This document shows positions 13,501-28,500 of a stretch of 64,000 bases of DNA, one piece after another. Every line of letters starts with the position of its first letter. Within the stretch, counting starts at the first letter, position 1. This stretch comes from Rhyzopertha dominica. Its lineage: Eukaryota; Arthropoda; Insecta; Coleoptera; Bostrichidae. The stretch covers positions 14,756,001 through 14,820,000 of the forward strand of contig QCXZ01000137.1 of assembly GCA_025024175.1 (NCBI GenBank), in the 5' to 3' direction. The position numbers and the translations under genes are program-made. The notes below the pieces were generated by a model. It saw only the letters and a list, made by a program, of their open reading frames with translations. It did not search any database and was not told the origin of the DNA.

Positions 13501-16500
13501 AATAAATAGACTACGATGGCTTAGGCCATCAAAAAAGATGAAGATCTAGAAGTGATGTACATCAAGTAAACAGAAAAAAATTAAGGGAGGATTGAGAAAA
13601 ACTTGGTAGGACAGTTAACAATCAAACATTCAAGAACACGATATAAGGTATTGGGAAAGTCTAGTAATAAACAGGACACACAGCGACAAAAAGTGCAAAC
13701 CGTATTTTTTAAGGAACTTGTATCGGAAATAATGTTACCTACTGCAAATCCTGCGTGAACTCCGCTTGGTGAAAGAATTTTACCATTCAAGAGTAAAGAT
13801 TAATACAATATGTTTTAAAAAAAGCGGCAACATTGATTCTGCGTAATACAAACTCGACTGATGGTTCAAGATCCAGTTTTGTGAGATACCGTCTTAAATA
13901 AAATAACGGAAAACGTTACTTTACAAACTTAATTACTTGGTTCTTTGAAAATAGGTGTATTTGACAACTCCTATAATTGTAAAAAATTCAGTTACCACCA
14001 TGCAGTGATTTATATAAGCACGTCCAGCAAACATTTATAACGAATTATTCCCTATCTAGTAGGACTTCTCAACTAAGTCTTATGACTACAAAGATCTTTG
14101 ACTTAACACTTTTGAGTATGCACCAGTGTTCAACTTGTATCAAAGATTGTCTTTTTGTATATTTGGAGTACTAGTTTACGAGTACTGTGTGCGAATGGAA
14201 ATTGAACTGTGAGACTTGCTTTGTTTAGTTGAAACAAACCTATTTCTTTCATACAATGATTAAAGTTGTTTTAAAGTCTCTAAATTCATTGTGTTAAAAT
14301 AACCACTTAAGTTATTTGCTAGTCCACAGACAAAATAATAAAATATGATTTAGAAAATACCGCAAACTATAAGTGGTAATGACCATTTTCTAAAGATAAT
14401 AAATAAAAGGTGCGAGCCTAGTGTATACTATGTATTTAAAGTTCGTTGATAAGGAGAAATGACCCCAATTATTATTTTTCTCACTTATTACTATTGTTTA
14501 CCTTAATTGCTTAATTCAGCACAGTATTTGCTTTATACTTTATTGTATTATAGGTACACCAACACTCATCAGTATTTGACATCATAGTTCTGTTTGATAA
14601 CACTTAAGCAGTCTCTATACTTTCGTTCGTTTTTTTAGTTTTTGGTATTACGGATGTTCATAACTCATTTCAGACTCCGTGAACACTATTTATACCGTAA
14701 TATTTATCTTACTTACTACTTTCCATTCTAAAACTTATTATTATTTTAAAGAAAATCATCATCAATAATGTCAAATGAATGTTTTAACGGATGTAAATGG
14801 AACATTTTCTCAACTACAAATTGTATATTGAGTAAAATACTCTGTCACGGAAATCATGTTTAGACCTTCTGATGCTTATCGTGAAAAAGCACAATACCCT
14901 AACCAAAAAGGACGAAAAATGTTCGTGTAGGAGTATTTTACTAAATATCTAAAAATACTATTTGAAAAATGTCAACTGATTTTTTCACTAATAGCTGAAA
15001 AATCAGTTTGTACTTTACAGTTAGGTACAGCACATCTGAGAAACAGAATGACATCTTTTGTTGCATTTAATTTCTCAGTTTTATTTATTTCTTATAAAAC
15101 AAGTTAATGATTCTTTCAAGGTTATTAATGTGTAGGATGTTCTAAAATTAACTTTAGATCTTCTGCATCAGCTCTGTTTATCAACGTGCCTTTTACAACA
15201 AATGCCAACGACTTTAACAGCCGCTTGCAAATTTGTATAAATTAGAATCGTTCGCTTTACAAACATCTGTANTGGAGTGAGAGGCCGAACGGTGACATAA
15301 TTCAACATTTTTTTCCTCACCGTCCAACGTCTGGAGGTTACCGTTCTGATCTATCGTTGTAATCTCCGTACAGTACATACGGATAACGTCGAGTACGAGT
15401 CGTGAGAGTTTTTAGGCACTTTCTCCTGCAGGTCACTTTCTACTCCCATCTCTCGTTATTAATCGGAACGGTCTTTTATTTGCAGGCAACATGCTTGATA
15501 TACATATTGAACGATTACTTCTCATTTTCTCTGTTAATTATATATAGATAGGTTACATAACGTGGTATTTTAATGGATTATCTGAAGCATAATTTGTGTT
15601 ATAAGAAGATCTACACCTTCGAAAAGTGGCTCATGCAGCTATAAATTTTTATCAAAACCTTTTGGTCGTTTACTATATCTGCAATGTAGAAACCGTGTAA
15701 AACTGCTGTACCAAAGCGCAAAAGACAAAGAAATTGTTTTTATTTTCAGTATACTAAATCGGCAAACACCTCCTAAGTGGTGTAACTATCTATTTTACAG
15801 AGTTTCGACTTCATACATCATGTCATGCTTTCAATAGCACCCACTACCTACACACAAGCCAGCCGTTTGTGTGTATTTGTGTTGACTTCCACTTTTCAAG
15901 CCACTCTTTGAGTCTAAAGTTGCATTACCTTGTTAATGAACTAATTTCTCTAGCGAAAAAAGATTTTTGTAATGCTCTTAATTGAAATCACAAGTAAAAT
16001 TATTAGCACAAGTAATGTTCTACACGCTGCCTGATGTCGCAATTAATTTTTTTGCTATCAGACTAGGCATCTATCATTTCTTTTTATATTTTTCAGTCAA
16101 TGTTCAACGAAATCTATTCATTTTTCAGTCATAAGTATAAAAAAATTGTGAACACGTAAGTTAACCTAACCTTTGCATAAAAGAAAGCTAGAAATTTATT
16201 TTTATTAGTATTTAGATCTTTCAAGAATATCTTGACTGTTATTTAGTTCATGGCTTTGTAGGTTTTTGCGAACTCGGTTCCAAATGATAACTCATATGTT
16301 TGTATATCTACCACGTTTCGACCCTTCTTGTTGGGTCTTCCTCAGGCGTGTTGTTTTTATTTTCTGTCTTAACCGTTCATGTGGCCTGCGCACTCTTGTC
16401 ATCTTGGCTTCATGAAGCTATATACTAAGAGGAGTTCCACAAAAGAAATAATTCAGTTATTTAATAATAATAAAATAATCACTAGATAAAGCTGTATGCT

Positions 16501-19500
16501 AACTAAAGGTATAGGCTGCAAAAGAAATAAAAATATAATCAGTACACTTTGTATATAAAAGTGGATGCTATTAGAGTTCAAAACACAGATACCTAATTTA
16601 CCTTAGGTTTATGTTTTCGGAAAACCACTGTTTTGTTATTAAAGCAGTGCCAAAATCAAGTTATATCTTTGATGTGTTTTTCTTTGTTTACGAAAGCTAA
16701 TATCAGTAGATACCTAAAACAACACAGCAGATCCCTTAGGTGTAATGATACCTAGCTAAATTATCTACTATCTATTTCTTATGAAACGGTAATTTATACT
16801 CGTATAATTAAAATTTTGCTGTATACATGTAAGTGATTACACAAAGAGTTAGGTATAGGTTTCTAAAAAATTAACACCCTAAAATAATTTGAAAGTTAAC
16901 TTAGAGGGTGAGAAACGTTTACTCTTCTTGCATATCAAAATTTACAAGCAAAATGTTGGTCAGATGTCAAGGGTGGTTGCTTTCAATGTGCATGATAGGT
17001 TTTCCAAAAAAATAACGCTGTCGCTAATTAAACACCGACAAAAAATTACACCTGTGATGTTTGTCAAAGAACAGACAGTTTCTGACACGAGTTCAAACGA
17101 AATTTTGATAGCAAAAAAGGAATCACCAAGGAAGCGAGACATTATAGAAAGGACCTAAATTACACGAACTACTTGATATAAGACAACTACAAAATTGTCT
17201 TCTAAATATCATCGAGTTCATAATTTCCTATATCCCTATTAAATTTGTCAATATTTCTAGAAATTGTTATAGCTTGTTTTATTAGACGTAACATCTACAT
17301 ATTTCAAGAATTACTCGTATCTACAGGACAACAAAGCTTCGGGATACAAAGTTGATATTTTGTAGAAATTATCTACAAATGTCAGTCAAAAACCAAGCAA
17401 CCACTTAGAAATAGGTCAGAGCGGCGCATGGCGATGAACTCTTGTAAAGAGTGTTATACTAATAGGGATAATTATTGTCCCGAAGTAATTTAAAGTTGTG
17501 TTTGCCTTATGTACATACAAGGTCTTTCGGAAAAATGAAAGAGGATACTTAGATAGCATGATAAATAAAATTTTGGATTCTACTAGAAATGAGGTACATT
17601 TAGAAAGTTAAGGTGTTTACAAAATCACTTATTGCTACGGTGAAGGTTACATGGTTCAATCAGACAAAAAGAAATGTAGGGCCACTTTTGAAAGAACACA
17701 TGTACTTTTATTATAGGCTACAACAATAAAAATGTTCCGTAACGGAAGATTCATATCTAACATATGGTTGATTTTGGCGAAGCAAAATTTTACATAAGAG
17801 AATAATATTATTGCAAACGTTTAATAAAAGAACCCATATAAATTTCTAGAAAGATTTATAACTCTAATTTTATCGTGTTCCTTTATCAAGTAGTTAGTGT
17901 ATATCTGATCGTTATCTTCGTTACTTGATCAGTTTAGATTTTATCAGGTTGGCAAGTTGGTGATTTATTTATTTACTCTTAAAATGGAACTTGCCAGACA
18001 TTTAGTTACTTTTAGCGATTCTGTTCTTTGACTAAGATTACAGATGTAAATGAAACGTCAGATCAAACATTTTTTGTCAGTATTTAATTTTAGCGATATC
18101 AATGTTTGCCGAAAGCAATACATTGGTCAGATAAGACACAAAGTATATAGGAACCGATAAAGAAGTATTACTTACAACTTACATGCTACACAAAAAATAG
18201 CCTAAAAAGACAATATTTGTTAAAGCACGGCACATTTCGTACGAAGATTCACTATAGCAGAAAATTTTTCATCTTAAATCAGCGCTCATAAAGAATAGTT
18301 ATTGTAATATAAACATTTGGTAAGTTATTAAACAAAGTGTTCGCCTATATAAGCCAAGAAACTTTGTTTCAGTCAGTGCAAGTTCAGAAAAATAACAAAA
18401 TGAAATTAATGAATAAGCTATTTTTAATTATATAGTACATAAACGCATGTATTTTTGAGCAAATTGCAAACTGTACTAAAAATTGTCACATTGCATATAA
18501 CCTACTGAAACTTTCAAATCTTACTTCCTAAACTAAAATGCTAAGCGTATTTTGTTGATGACCTAAGTAATCCATTTTGTTTATTTTTAATCCCTTGTTT
18601 TGTGTTAATAATTAAAACGGTACAGCATAACACATTCATAACACATCGTTATGGACTAGATCTTTTCACAATAATGTGGTTTTTTACTTACTATAGTGCT
18701 TGTGGAACGTGATCTAAAAACCTGTTAAGACAGCTACTCTTAAATTGCGTACAAAACTAAAAAGTCTCGTTCTATTACTCACAGAGTGCCTCCAACATTG
18801 AGTCACGAATACTGACAAAAACTTCTTAAGTAAGAAATCTCCTAGACATCAATTAAGTCATCAAAGTCATTGTACCGGTGAGAGCTGAACGGATTTCTTC
18901 GTTCTGTGCCCATTGATCAATCGCAGTTTACGAGGGAACAATTACTTCCATGTGTGCTTGTCGGGTAAAAAGCTGCTTGCAGTATGAAAGGTATCATTAT
19001 GTGCATAGTGAAATTCCACTTTATTGACTGAATTCATTTATAAAGAAAGTTAAAACAAGTGCTCCCCTTTTGCTCGTGGCATTGGTACAGATTTGATTTG
19101 AATTAAATTTCTATACTTATGGATGGCGGCGGTGTTTTGAAGGGAGAAAGTGGAGCGCATTTTTTAAGCTGACCCTGAAAAAGTTGTACATGAACTGGTT
19201 CAGCAATTACACGGGTAAATCGTCCGTGATCGTGCACGTTAAACAATAGAAGAGAGTATTGCGTGGGCAGTAACGTTGTTGAGAGGGCACATTTTAGAGG
19301 TATGCAGTCAGTTGAGATTCTGTAATATATAATTTTACAGATTTTGCTTGTTTGCTGTTATAGTAAAATCTGCATTGACTAATTCAACGGTTGGTGAACA
19401 TTCTCTTGAACTAAGGTACGGTCCGGTAATGAGGTCCCCTTAACAGAAAATATTTTATTCTGGATAAACGCATCTTAACAAACTTATTACTGTATTTTAT

Positions 19501-22500
19501 AAATAAATATATTCGTTATATATTGCAAATCAAATTAAACATTAAATTGCGCTAGAATTAAATCACTTTGCGAAAAAATAGATTTCCAAAACCCAATTTG
19601 GGGTCGTATTAAATGCCTGGGTCGTTAATAAAGCCATGTGCACATTTTTCAGGCAGGTCTTTACTTAAATCGGTATTATGGCTTACAATTAGAGTAGGTA
19701 AATGTCAATCTTGCACTCAGTCGTCGCAAGCTTTAAATTTTCGCATATCTAGGACTATACTAGGTTTTGCAGATCTAGCACATATATGTTTCGCCTCCTC
19801 TCTTTGTCACACATAAAAATAAAGTTTTGAATCAAATTAATATGAAATTGGTCAAGGATATGGTAAGCTCATATATCCATGAGTATATATGTTTCTAATT
19901 CACGATCCTTTAGTGATAAATGTGTTTATTGCAGGTTTGGATCAAATAAAAGCTGGTTATGTTATAGTCCCTTTATTTTCTAGCCAAGCTTTCGGAACCG
20001 TTTGGTTCCTTCTTCAGGGCTTCTAAAATACAATATAACAATACAAACATGAAGCAAAATATAAAATTATAAAACTTAACAAATGCATACCAGGCTGTCA
20101 TAAAATTAATTTTGACATAATACTTAAAAACAAGGAAAACGTATCTTGATACTTTACAATTTAGAACTGTATGAGATGCATTCAAAATGATATAACACAT
20201 TAATCAATTGTTTCAAAAGGACTATCTTTTTTGTTCGGGTACGTTAACAGATATGTATAAATTGCACTTAAATTTTGATTATCACTTTTTATATTTATTC
20301 GTTCTTTCTGTTTATTAATATTTATCATTTCTTTTATTAGCCTTTTTTTATAAACTGATTCTGTTGCTAAAATTTTTACGTTATCAAAGTCAATACTATA
20401 TGAAAAGTTAAAAACATGATTTGCTAAAGCACATCTTGTTAAACAATATTTTATGTCACTTTTATGTAAAGAAACTCTTGATTTTAACCATTGAGAAGTA
20501 CTTGATTTATTTAAAAGTTACTCAAAATTTTGGGGTTTTCTGTGCAGTGCTGGGTATGTAGGCATAATTTGTACCATAAAAGCTACTAAACTAACACTTA
20601 AAAAATTGTGAACGGCCCTATAACAGAACATGACGCCGACTATTTTTGCTTGTTTTTCACTAAGAAGGAGTAAAAATTACGCATACAAGGTAATGACACA
20701 AATTGAAGAAGATAAAAGTTAAAAAATATTTGCCAAAATTAACTTTATTTGCTAAATATCACAATCTGCAAAAAAAATTTTGGACCCTCACTATGTTATT
20801 TTTAAAGAGTTCAAAAAGACCTACAATTTGACATATAACTTAAGGTTGTACCTAAAAAAAAACAAAGAAAATACGAGCCTGGGGAGTTTTAGGTGGCGGA
20901 CCCTGTATATCTACAGGATTAGAATTTATTGCTTTTTTGTTAAAAAAAACTTTAAACCTAATATTAGTAAAATGTAAAAATTTTTTGACATTAGGTAAAG
21001 TATAAATCAAAATGTAAATCGTTTTGTGAATAGTTAAATTCAACTAAATTTAAAATAAAATAAAAGAATTCATAATCGTGCAAGTTTGTCTCGTTCGATT
21101 GTTTTGAAATATTATGGAACATGTGGGTTATTTCATAAAGATGTATGTTTAGATAAAAATCTTTATCTACTCTTGTTACAAAAGTGCAGTTTTGATAGCA
21201 TTTTAACAAAATAAGTTTTTTCGATCAAACATAATACAATAAATTAAATTAGTAACTAGCAGTGTTATTCAACTACTGTTGAAACTGATCCGTTTACTCA
21301 AAGTGGATTGATTGCATTAAATCTTATCTGTCGAGGTATTGTGTTTAAATGATAACAAATGATTATGTTTGATACCTTAATTGCCTCTAATAAACAAAGA
21401 TTTCATTGTGTGTCCAACATAAACTGAATTACAGTATTATATGAAAAACAATACAAGCCTGAATAATTGACAAAAGTATAGACAATAAAAAGGTGGTACC
21501 CTGTTATGTTTAGTGGTCACGACTGTACTTGTCTTTCTAAATCTTTTGTATCACATGATTTAAATATTTTTTTGTTTCGTTACAATTTCAAACGATTCTT
21601 CTAGTTTGCTTGTGTTCCTGATTTGAAGGTTATTTTTCGTTTATAGTAAACTCTGCTTGATTAAGTAAGAAGCAACATTTGGAAAATGCCTGATTTTTTT
21701 TACCAGGCATGTGCCATAATTAATAACTCAACTTGTAAGAGAGTATTTAGGCAGGATATGTATTGTAAAGTACATTTATATTGAAAAACGTTTAATTCTA
21801 CTTAGTGCACTTAAAACTATAAGCCGGACAAAATGTACCCATTGAACATGCACTCCAAGTATTTAAATAAAATTTGAAATACTGTACTGAGTGACATTAA
21901 TTAATTAGTGTGTAAAACAACATCCGAATGAACATAAAAGCATACATGAATTGCAAATTTAACCAATTTCCCGGATGCAATATTCTTGTAAAGGTCAAGA
22001 TCGACAGTTTGTTCATCCATTTCAAAGTCCGTCTCGCTTTCATGGCATTTACTACATACCTAGTCAGGCGGAAAGAATTAGCTAATAATATAAAAGCTAT
22101 TCTTGTAGATTGCATTGCCCTAACGTTTCCAACAAAACTTACTATTTGGACAAATTCGAAATAGGTATAACCCCTGCAAACAATTGCTTCTGACTGTCTC
22201 AATGAAAACGAAAGTGTTTTCTTTTCATAAGGCTCGCTCAACGATCTACTTCCTTGAGAAACGTTGCTTTTTATGCCATCGAAATCAGCGGTGTAGCGTT
22301 ACATAAGGCGTCTTCAAGGCCACTTCTGTGATGTTCCTTTTACTTTTTGTTCCTGCACTCGATCGCATCGACCTAGTAGCTTTATTGTGAACCATTATAG
22401 ATCGGTTGTTAATCAGCGTTTTGAANCTGGAGCATTCTTAATTAACAATGAGTTAGGACGTTAACGAAGCAGCGTTTAATTTGGTTCGCATGGTTCGAGC

Positions 22501-25500
22501 GTTTGCCTTGAACCATCAGAGATTTGTGCTTAGCTTAGTCGATTAGTTATAATCTTTAAATATCAGTGAAAGTATTAATATTTCTTCAGTTCAGAAGAAG
22601 TGGGTTTTTTGAACACCTGGAGACTAGAGAGGTCACAATCCGCTTCATACTATATAGCGAGAGATATTCAGTAACAATCAAAATTAGAAAACAGGATAAG
22701 TACAGGTTGTTGCATCTTAATTCTAATGAATGCTAACTGAATAATGACTAATTACATTAAAAATCGCTAAATTTCTTTGATTCAAATTCTGACTGCAGCT
22801 ATCCAATCGAATCAGCAGCTGTTTTATACCTGTTTATGCACTTCAGTCAATTAATCTACACGTGTCGATAAGTTTAATCATGGCAAGGATTTAATTATTA
22901 TTACCGGTAGAACTCGATTTCTCCTCTTTCTAAGGAACAAATGTTCACAGGCAGCTGAGTGAGACAAACGTAAATAAAACCTCATTCTAATTGCTTCACA
23001 CTATGGTCTTGTACACAAATAGTGGGCCGTCTATTCTGTATGAAAGAAACTTAGAAAGCATTGTGACAAATAAAGCTTAAGAAAAACGTTTGGAACAAAT
23101 TGAGATGTAAAATAATCGAGTAATACTTTTACTTATGATGGTCTTTATGTCTCTTCAAATACATCAGTCTGCAAATGTATTTTTCTTCTATTTAGTCCAG
23201 CTTTCATCAGAAAGCACAGACTTATTGTTTTCCACATATTTAATAGCATGCTGAAAGTAAAACCATGTATAGAGTGTCCCATTTTCGTTGTAATTATAGG
23301 ATATCTCGGTAACTATTAATGTTAGAGGGTTGCGTCTTTAATTTTAAAGCTATAGCCAACTTTTGAATAATGTAAAATTCCTTCAGTCCCCAATATCTCG
23401 TTTGAATATATAAATACAAAAAAAAACTGAAGATATTTTTGAGAGATACTTTTATTTTGAATTTTTATATATAACACAAACTTGATTTTTTAAACAGAAA
23501 TTATAGTTGGCTTTGATGTGGTTGAAAAGGCTTATTTTTTCTGATATATAGAATATGATACCTATGAGTTGCGACGAAAACCAACTCGTACAAGTGGAAG
23601 AGCAAATACGTTATGGAATTGACGGCGCTTTAAAGGCATATCACCTTCTTAACAGAACATTTACCTATAATCAAGAGATAGATAAGGAAGAAATGGATAT
23701 GCCAATTTATAGGCCAACACTAAACATATAGTAGCAAATATGGTGGTAATGAATAAAAACTAAAAAGCATGTTCCAAGCAGTGCAAATGAAGTACCTAAG
23801 ATGGGTCTAATCTGTAACTAGAATACACAGAATAAGAAATGAAATAATTTGAGATATTCAGCTGAGATAGTTTTGACACTAGGAAAAGAATAAGGAAAAG
23901 GAAAGAATGAAAGAAAGAAGACAAGCTTAGGAAGCATGGGAGGCAAAACAAATAGAAAAAAGGGGTAGATTAAAATCAAGAAAGGTGTAAGTCGTGGCGA
24001 TGCCCCTAAAAAAGAGGAGGGACAAGGAACAAAAAAAGCGTTGAGAAGTAATAGTTAGTTAGAGTACAAACATTTACACCTAATGGTGGGCAAACAAATA
24101 TTTATTTGTATTTTCTGTCAGTTACAAGTCATTTGGTATTTAATACCGTAAATTATTATACCTACGTAAGTTGCTTGATATCTATAGATATTAGAAGCCC
24201 CAAGAAAGTTCTGACAACCATTTAACAATAACAATAATTCTTAGTACCTACAGGAAAAGGAAAAAGGATAATCAGATAAACTCTCAACTGGCCTTCATAT
24301 ACAATACATCGCAACCATGATTTCTTGGTATTACTTTGTACAATACAATAATAAATCCAACTAATCTTAATAAATGTGAAGTAATACCAGTTTATAAAAA
24401 AGGAAACAAAGAGTGCTGTAAAAATTATAGACCTATATCGTTACTAACTCCTTTTGCCAAAATATTATAGCAGCTTATGTGTAAACAGTTATATATTTAT
24501 TAAAAAAAAACTTGCTGAGTGATAAACAACACGGATTTATTGAACAATGATTTATAATTAGTGCTATTGACAGTTTCTGTGGAACGCTTTTAGATCTACT
24601 AGAGAGACAGAAGAAGGTGGGTGCGGTATTTTGTGACTTATCTAAAGCGTTTGACTTTGTTCAACATGACTAATGCAGAAAGTTGAGAGGTACAGAATAA
24701 GGTGTTGAGCTGGAAAATGGTTCCCCTCATATATCATACGAAGGATGTAATGTGTTAGAATTACCGTTCGGGAACACTGTCATCTCTTGAATTAATAATG
24801 TCGGGTATCCCGCAAGGGTATGCCATGGGCCCAGTTCTTTTTGTAATATTTATAAATAATATTGTAGAAATGGTAAATTTGGCAACATTGTGTATTGATA
24901 ATGTCACATTGAGAGCTGACGCTTACTACTTTTACATATACCTAAACTAAAAAATGTATCTGCATGGTAGTGATAACGCAAATTTAAGTATATATAACCA
25001 AACTATCACAATTGTCAATGAACATAAATGCCTAGATATAAATATTGATGATAGATTAACGTGCCGTACTACTAATTTATGTGAAAAATTGGGTTTAATC
25101 TGCTATCAAATACGGATATAGATTTCTTAAAAATATTCTGTTATGCCAATGTAGAATCAAGACTCTGTTATGGCTTAATTTTCTGAGGAGCGTCCAGTAA
25201 CCAATATCGGTAAAGTATTCGTGGTACAAAAACGACTAATTAGATCAATGTTAGGCATAAAGATTCTAGAATTACGCAAACAATTTTTTGAAATACTTAA
25301 TGTATATAATATATTTATATGATGTGTGGATCTGTCCGATTAAGTGCTAAATATAAGCACACTTACAGAAGTCCACTACTACAGACACCAAGTGTTATAC
25401 CAGTTAAATTATATATTCTATAAATGATTCATGCATCCAGGGCGCTTATGAAAATTATCGATTGAATCAATTTGCCGCCTCCCAGGAAAGTGAACACAAC

Positions 25501-28500
25501 TATTGCTTTGACTTATACTTGTCATGTGTCGATTGTTGAAATATTTGATATATTTTAATATGAGAAAACGCGTGGGAGTGCGTATTTTCAACATATTCTG
25601 TAGTGTTTTGTGGGATAATCAACTTTAAGGTTGCAGAAAGCTCACATTTCGGAGCTGTGGGGTGACACGGTTTCGTATAACATTTAGGTTATGTAGCGTA
25701 TTTGTGAGGTTGCAGCTAGAGTAAGCCTGTTAAATAATAATTGTACTATGATGTGATAGTATAACGTTAACTGTACTACACAAAGCTTCCACAGTGCAAG
25801 GGTGTAGACGTTACCTCAAGCCTACTATACCAATAATTATTGTTATTTCTTACATTTGAAAGAATACGATTACTATAAATTGTTGGAAAATTTTTATAAA
25901 GTCATCAATTTCGTGACTGTAACTAATTGCTTATTGTAGCTTGGCAACAGTTATAAAAAGGCGGCACAAAGAATTCAGAAATCAACACCGCCCGCGTTGC
26001 ATGAATGATTTATAGAAACCCTGTATAATAAGCTACTTGGAAGACTCGCTGAACTCGAAAGTGGTTAATAAAGTTTTCTTAACCAAACTGAGATAATGTT
26101 TATTCGATGCGTATTATTATAATTTACTTTAAAGGAATTTCTTGAAGAAAACCTACTGTAAGTCAAATGTACTTACTTCTGTATGTTTCTGTAAACTTTG
26201 TATTTGCTTTATTAAAGTTATTCGAAATCCTTCTGAAGTCAGAACTGCCCTTAACATGGATCTAGATGAATCAAACTCAAAACATAGGTTATTTTTATAA
26301 TGAACAGTAGCTTATGGCTTCTGCTGTAACATCAGATGCCGCCCAGTTGAAAGTAAGAGCATACTTTGCGCAACGCAATCCTGCGGGAGGGGCCGTGTCG
26401 ATTTTATGTTTTACTAGCCCGATCACGATCGCCGTCCTTCCTGCTGCAACACCAGGTCAGCAGCAGCTTCGGCAGTAATGTACGGTCGCAGGAAGTGAAC
26501 TNTACAAACACGCTCTTCTAAGACATACTATTTCGCTTACGAGATTCCGCACTTTCTTTTTCATCGCTCCGAGATGTTTGTATATTTGAAAATTATGTAA
26601 GGCGTAGAAATTCCAAATGTCCGTTATGTAATTGTGCAGTTATGTCGCTTCCATACCGTTAAGTGTGACACTCCAAGAGCTGCTTTGTTTGGCGGATATG
26701 TTTTGAAAAAGTTACGTGGCTACGCTATTGTCTTTCCTGATGAGCGACATAGCAATGGAAGTGAAAGAACTTAATGTCCCCTTGGAGTATCTTATATACT
26801 TATAGGTACTTCGTGTAAAGCACGGTGGCTGATTTCTTATGAAACTGCATCCTAAATTCATTTCTTGTTGTTGGATAAAAATTGTTGAAAATATCCAAGA
26901 TAAATTTTTTGACATCCTTTTGAATTTCCATTTGGTTATTTTTGGCACTCATTTTGGTATATTCTCGTTGTTTGTTTCTAATACTGGTTATTAATATAAT
27001 ATAAATATGTGTATCAACTTTGGGCGTTCAGCATCGAAAAATCCTGGTGTGTAAAATTTAATTTAGATGTAGTGTATATAGCTAGTTTCAACATACTGGA
27101 ACAATGCAAAGAAGTAGCATTTGGGTAAAGCAACTTGGTCGCATCCGTCTTTTTTAAAACAGCTTTCATCTGTCGGTATATAAAAACATAAAAGTGACAA
27201 GACTATTAAGTACATACATTCAACTCATTAACCTTTGACTTGGAATTCCGCAAAACTCAAGAAATGAATGGTAATTGAACTGATTACACGATGAACTTAA
27301 TTAAAGCTGCTTCGAAGCATTTTTTTTATAAAATTAAAGAGATATATATATAGGACCTCAAAGATATCCTGATCAAAAATGTTTGCCTTTAACTGCTTCA
27401 ACTTGTTTATTATTAATTTTTGTTAACCGACTGGTAACAGCGGTTCCTTAAGATCTGAATAGCGTTTGCGATAATTCTTGCTAGGCTGATAACGAGAAAA
27501 CTATATTTAAAAAAATCCATCAAGTCAGGATTTTGATCTTGCTTAAAATTGTCCGAGTGGTCGATTCAAAAACTGACAAAACTTTATTAAACAAGTTAGA
27601 ACCGATTTCCAATGTATTTAATGACTCATTTAGGTAATAGAACGTGTTCCGATTGATAATTTGTTAAAAACTACATTAATATTATAAGTAACACCTCTAT
27701 AATACGCAAAAAGGGCAATTTTAGCTTAATTTACTAAATTTATTATTATATAATGACTATTAATATTATCTTTTATATGTAATTCTCGATAGATTTGGGT
27801 TGCTGTAAGTAGATAAAAACATTTTAGTATAATTTAATACCTACAATAATTTAGAAAATTAGAAATTATGCATCTTCATGTGATACATTTTATTTATTTG
27901 TAACACTTTTACATTTATAACTTAATCATAACGCTAACAGGAAATGCAGTAACACATGAGGATCTGAAATTTTGAATTTTTTGACACTATCTTTCTCTTG
28001 GCACTTTAACAGAGCTAAAACCTGTTGCACATTCCGTACATTTAAAGAAATGCCATGAAAATGTAGAAAAACTTTTATCAAATATAGCATTCAACATGTA
28101 GTTATACGATACAAAGTATCTGTGCTTCTTATACGAGTAGAATAGTAGGAATAGAAAACAGCATTAGACTATAAACATTAATGATCTCCTAGAGGTGAAC
28201 AAACCCTTGGAATCAAATATCTGTACGTGGTTCGAAAGAAATTGGTTTCCTGAGAAAAAGTTTTGCCATCTAATTTACAAATCAAACTAGATATAATAAA
28301 ACTCTTTGTGAAGGATTTAAATAAAGAAGCAAATTTTTTTAAATATCTAGACACAATTTCTTATCATTGTTAGAAACTAAATAATATAATACTGAAACTG
28401 AAGTGGTAAAAATTTTTTAGGGAGTAATGAATCCTTTGATTTGGCCAAAAACGGTTACAAATTTCTGCTTAATGGGATGTTCTATTAGCATCAAAATGGA

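Noticed and set aside
16889..17158. 89-codon plus-strand frame
   Set aside because: Starts at TTG, no family match, no promoter; treated as intronic noise.
21897..22241. 114-codon minus-strand open frame
   Set aside because: No domain, promoter or splice context, and an overlapping plus-strand frame of similar quality; likely chance in the intron.
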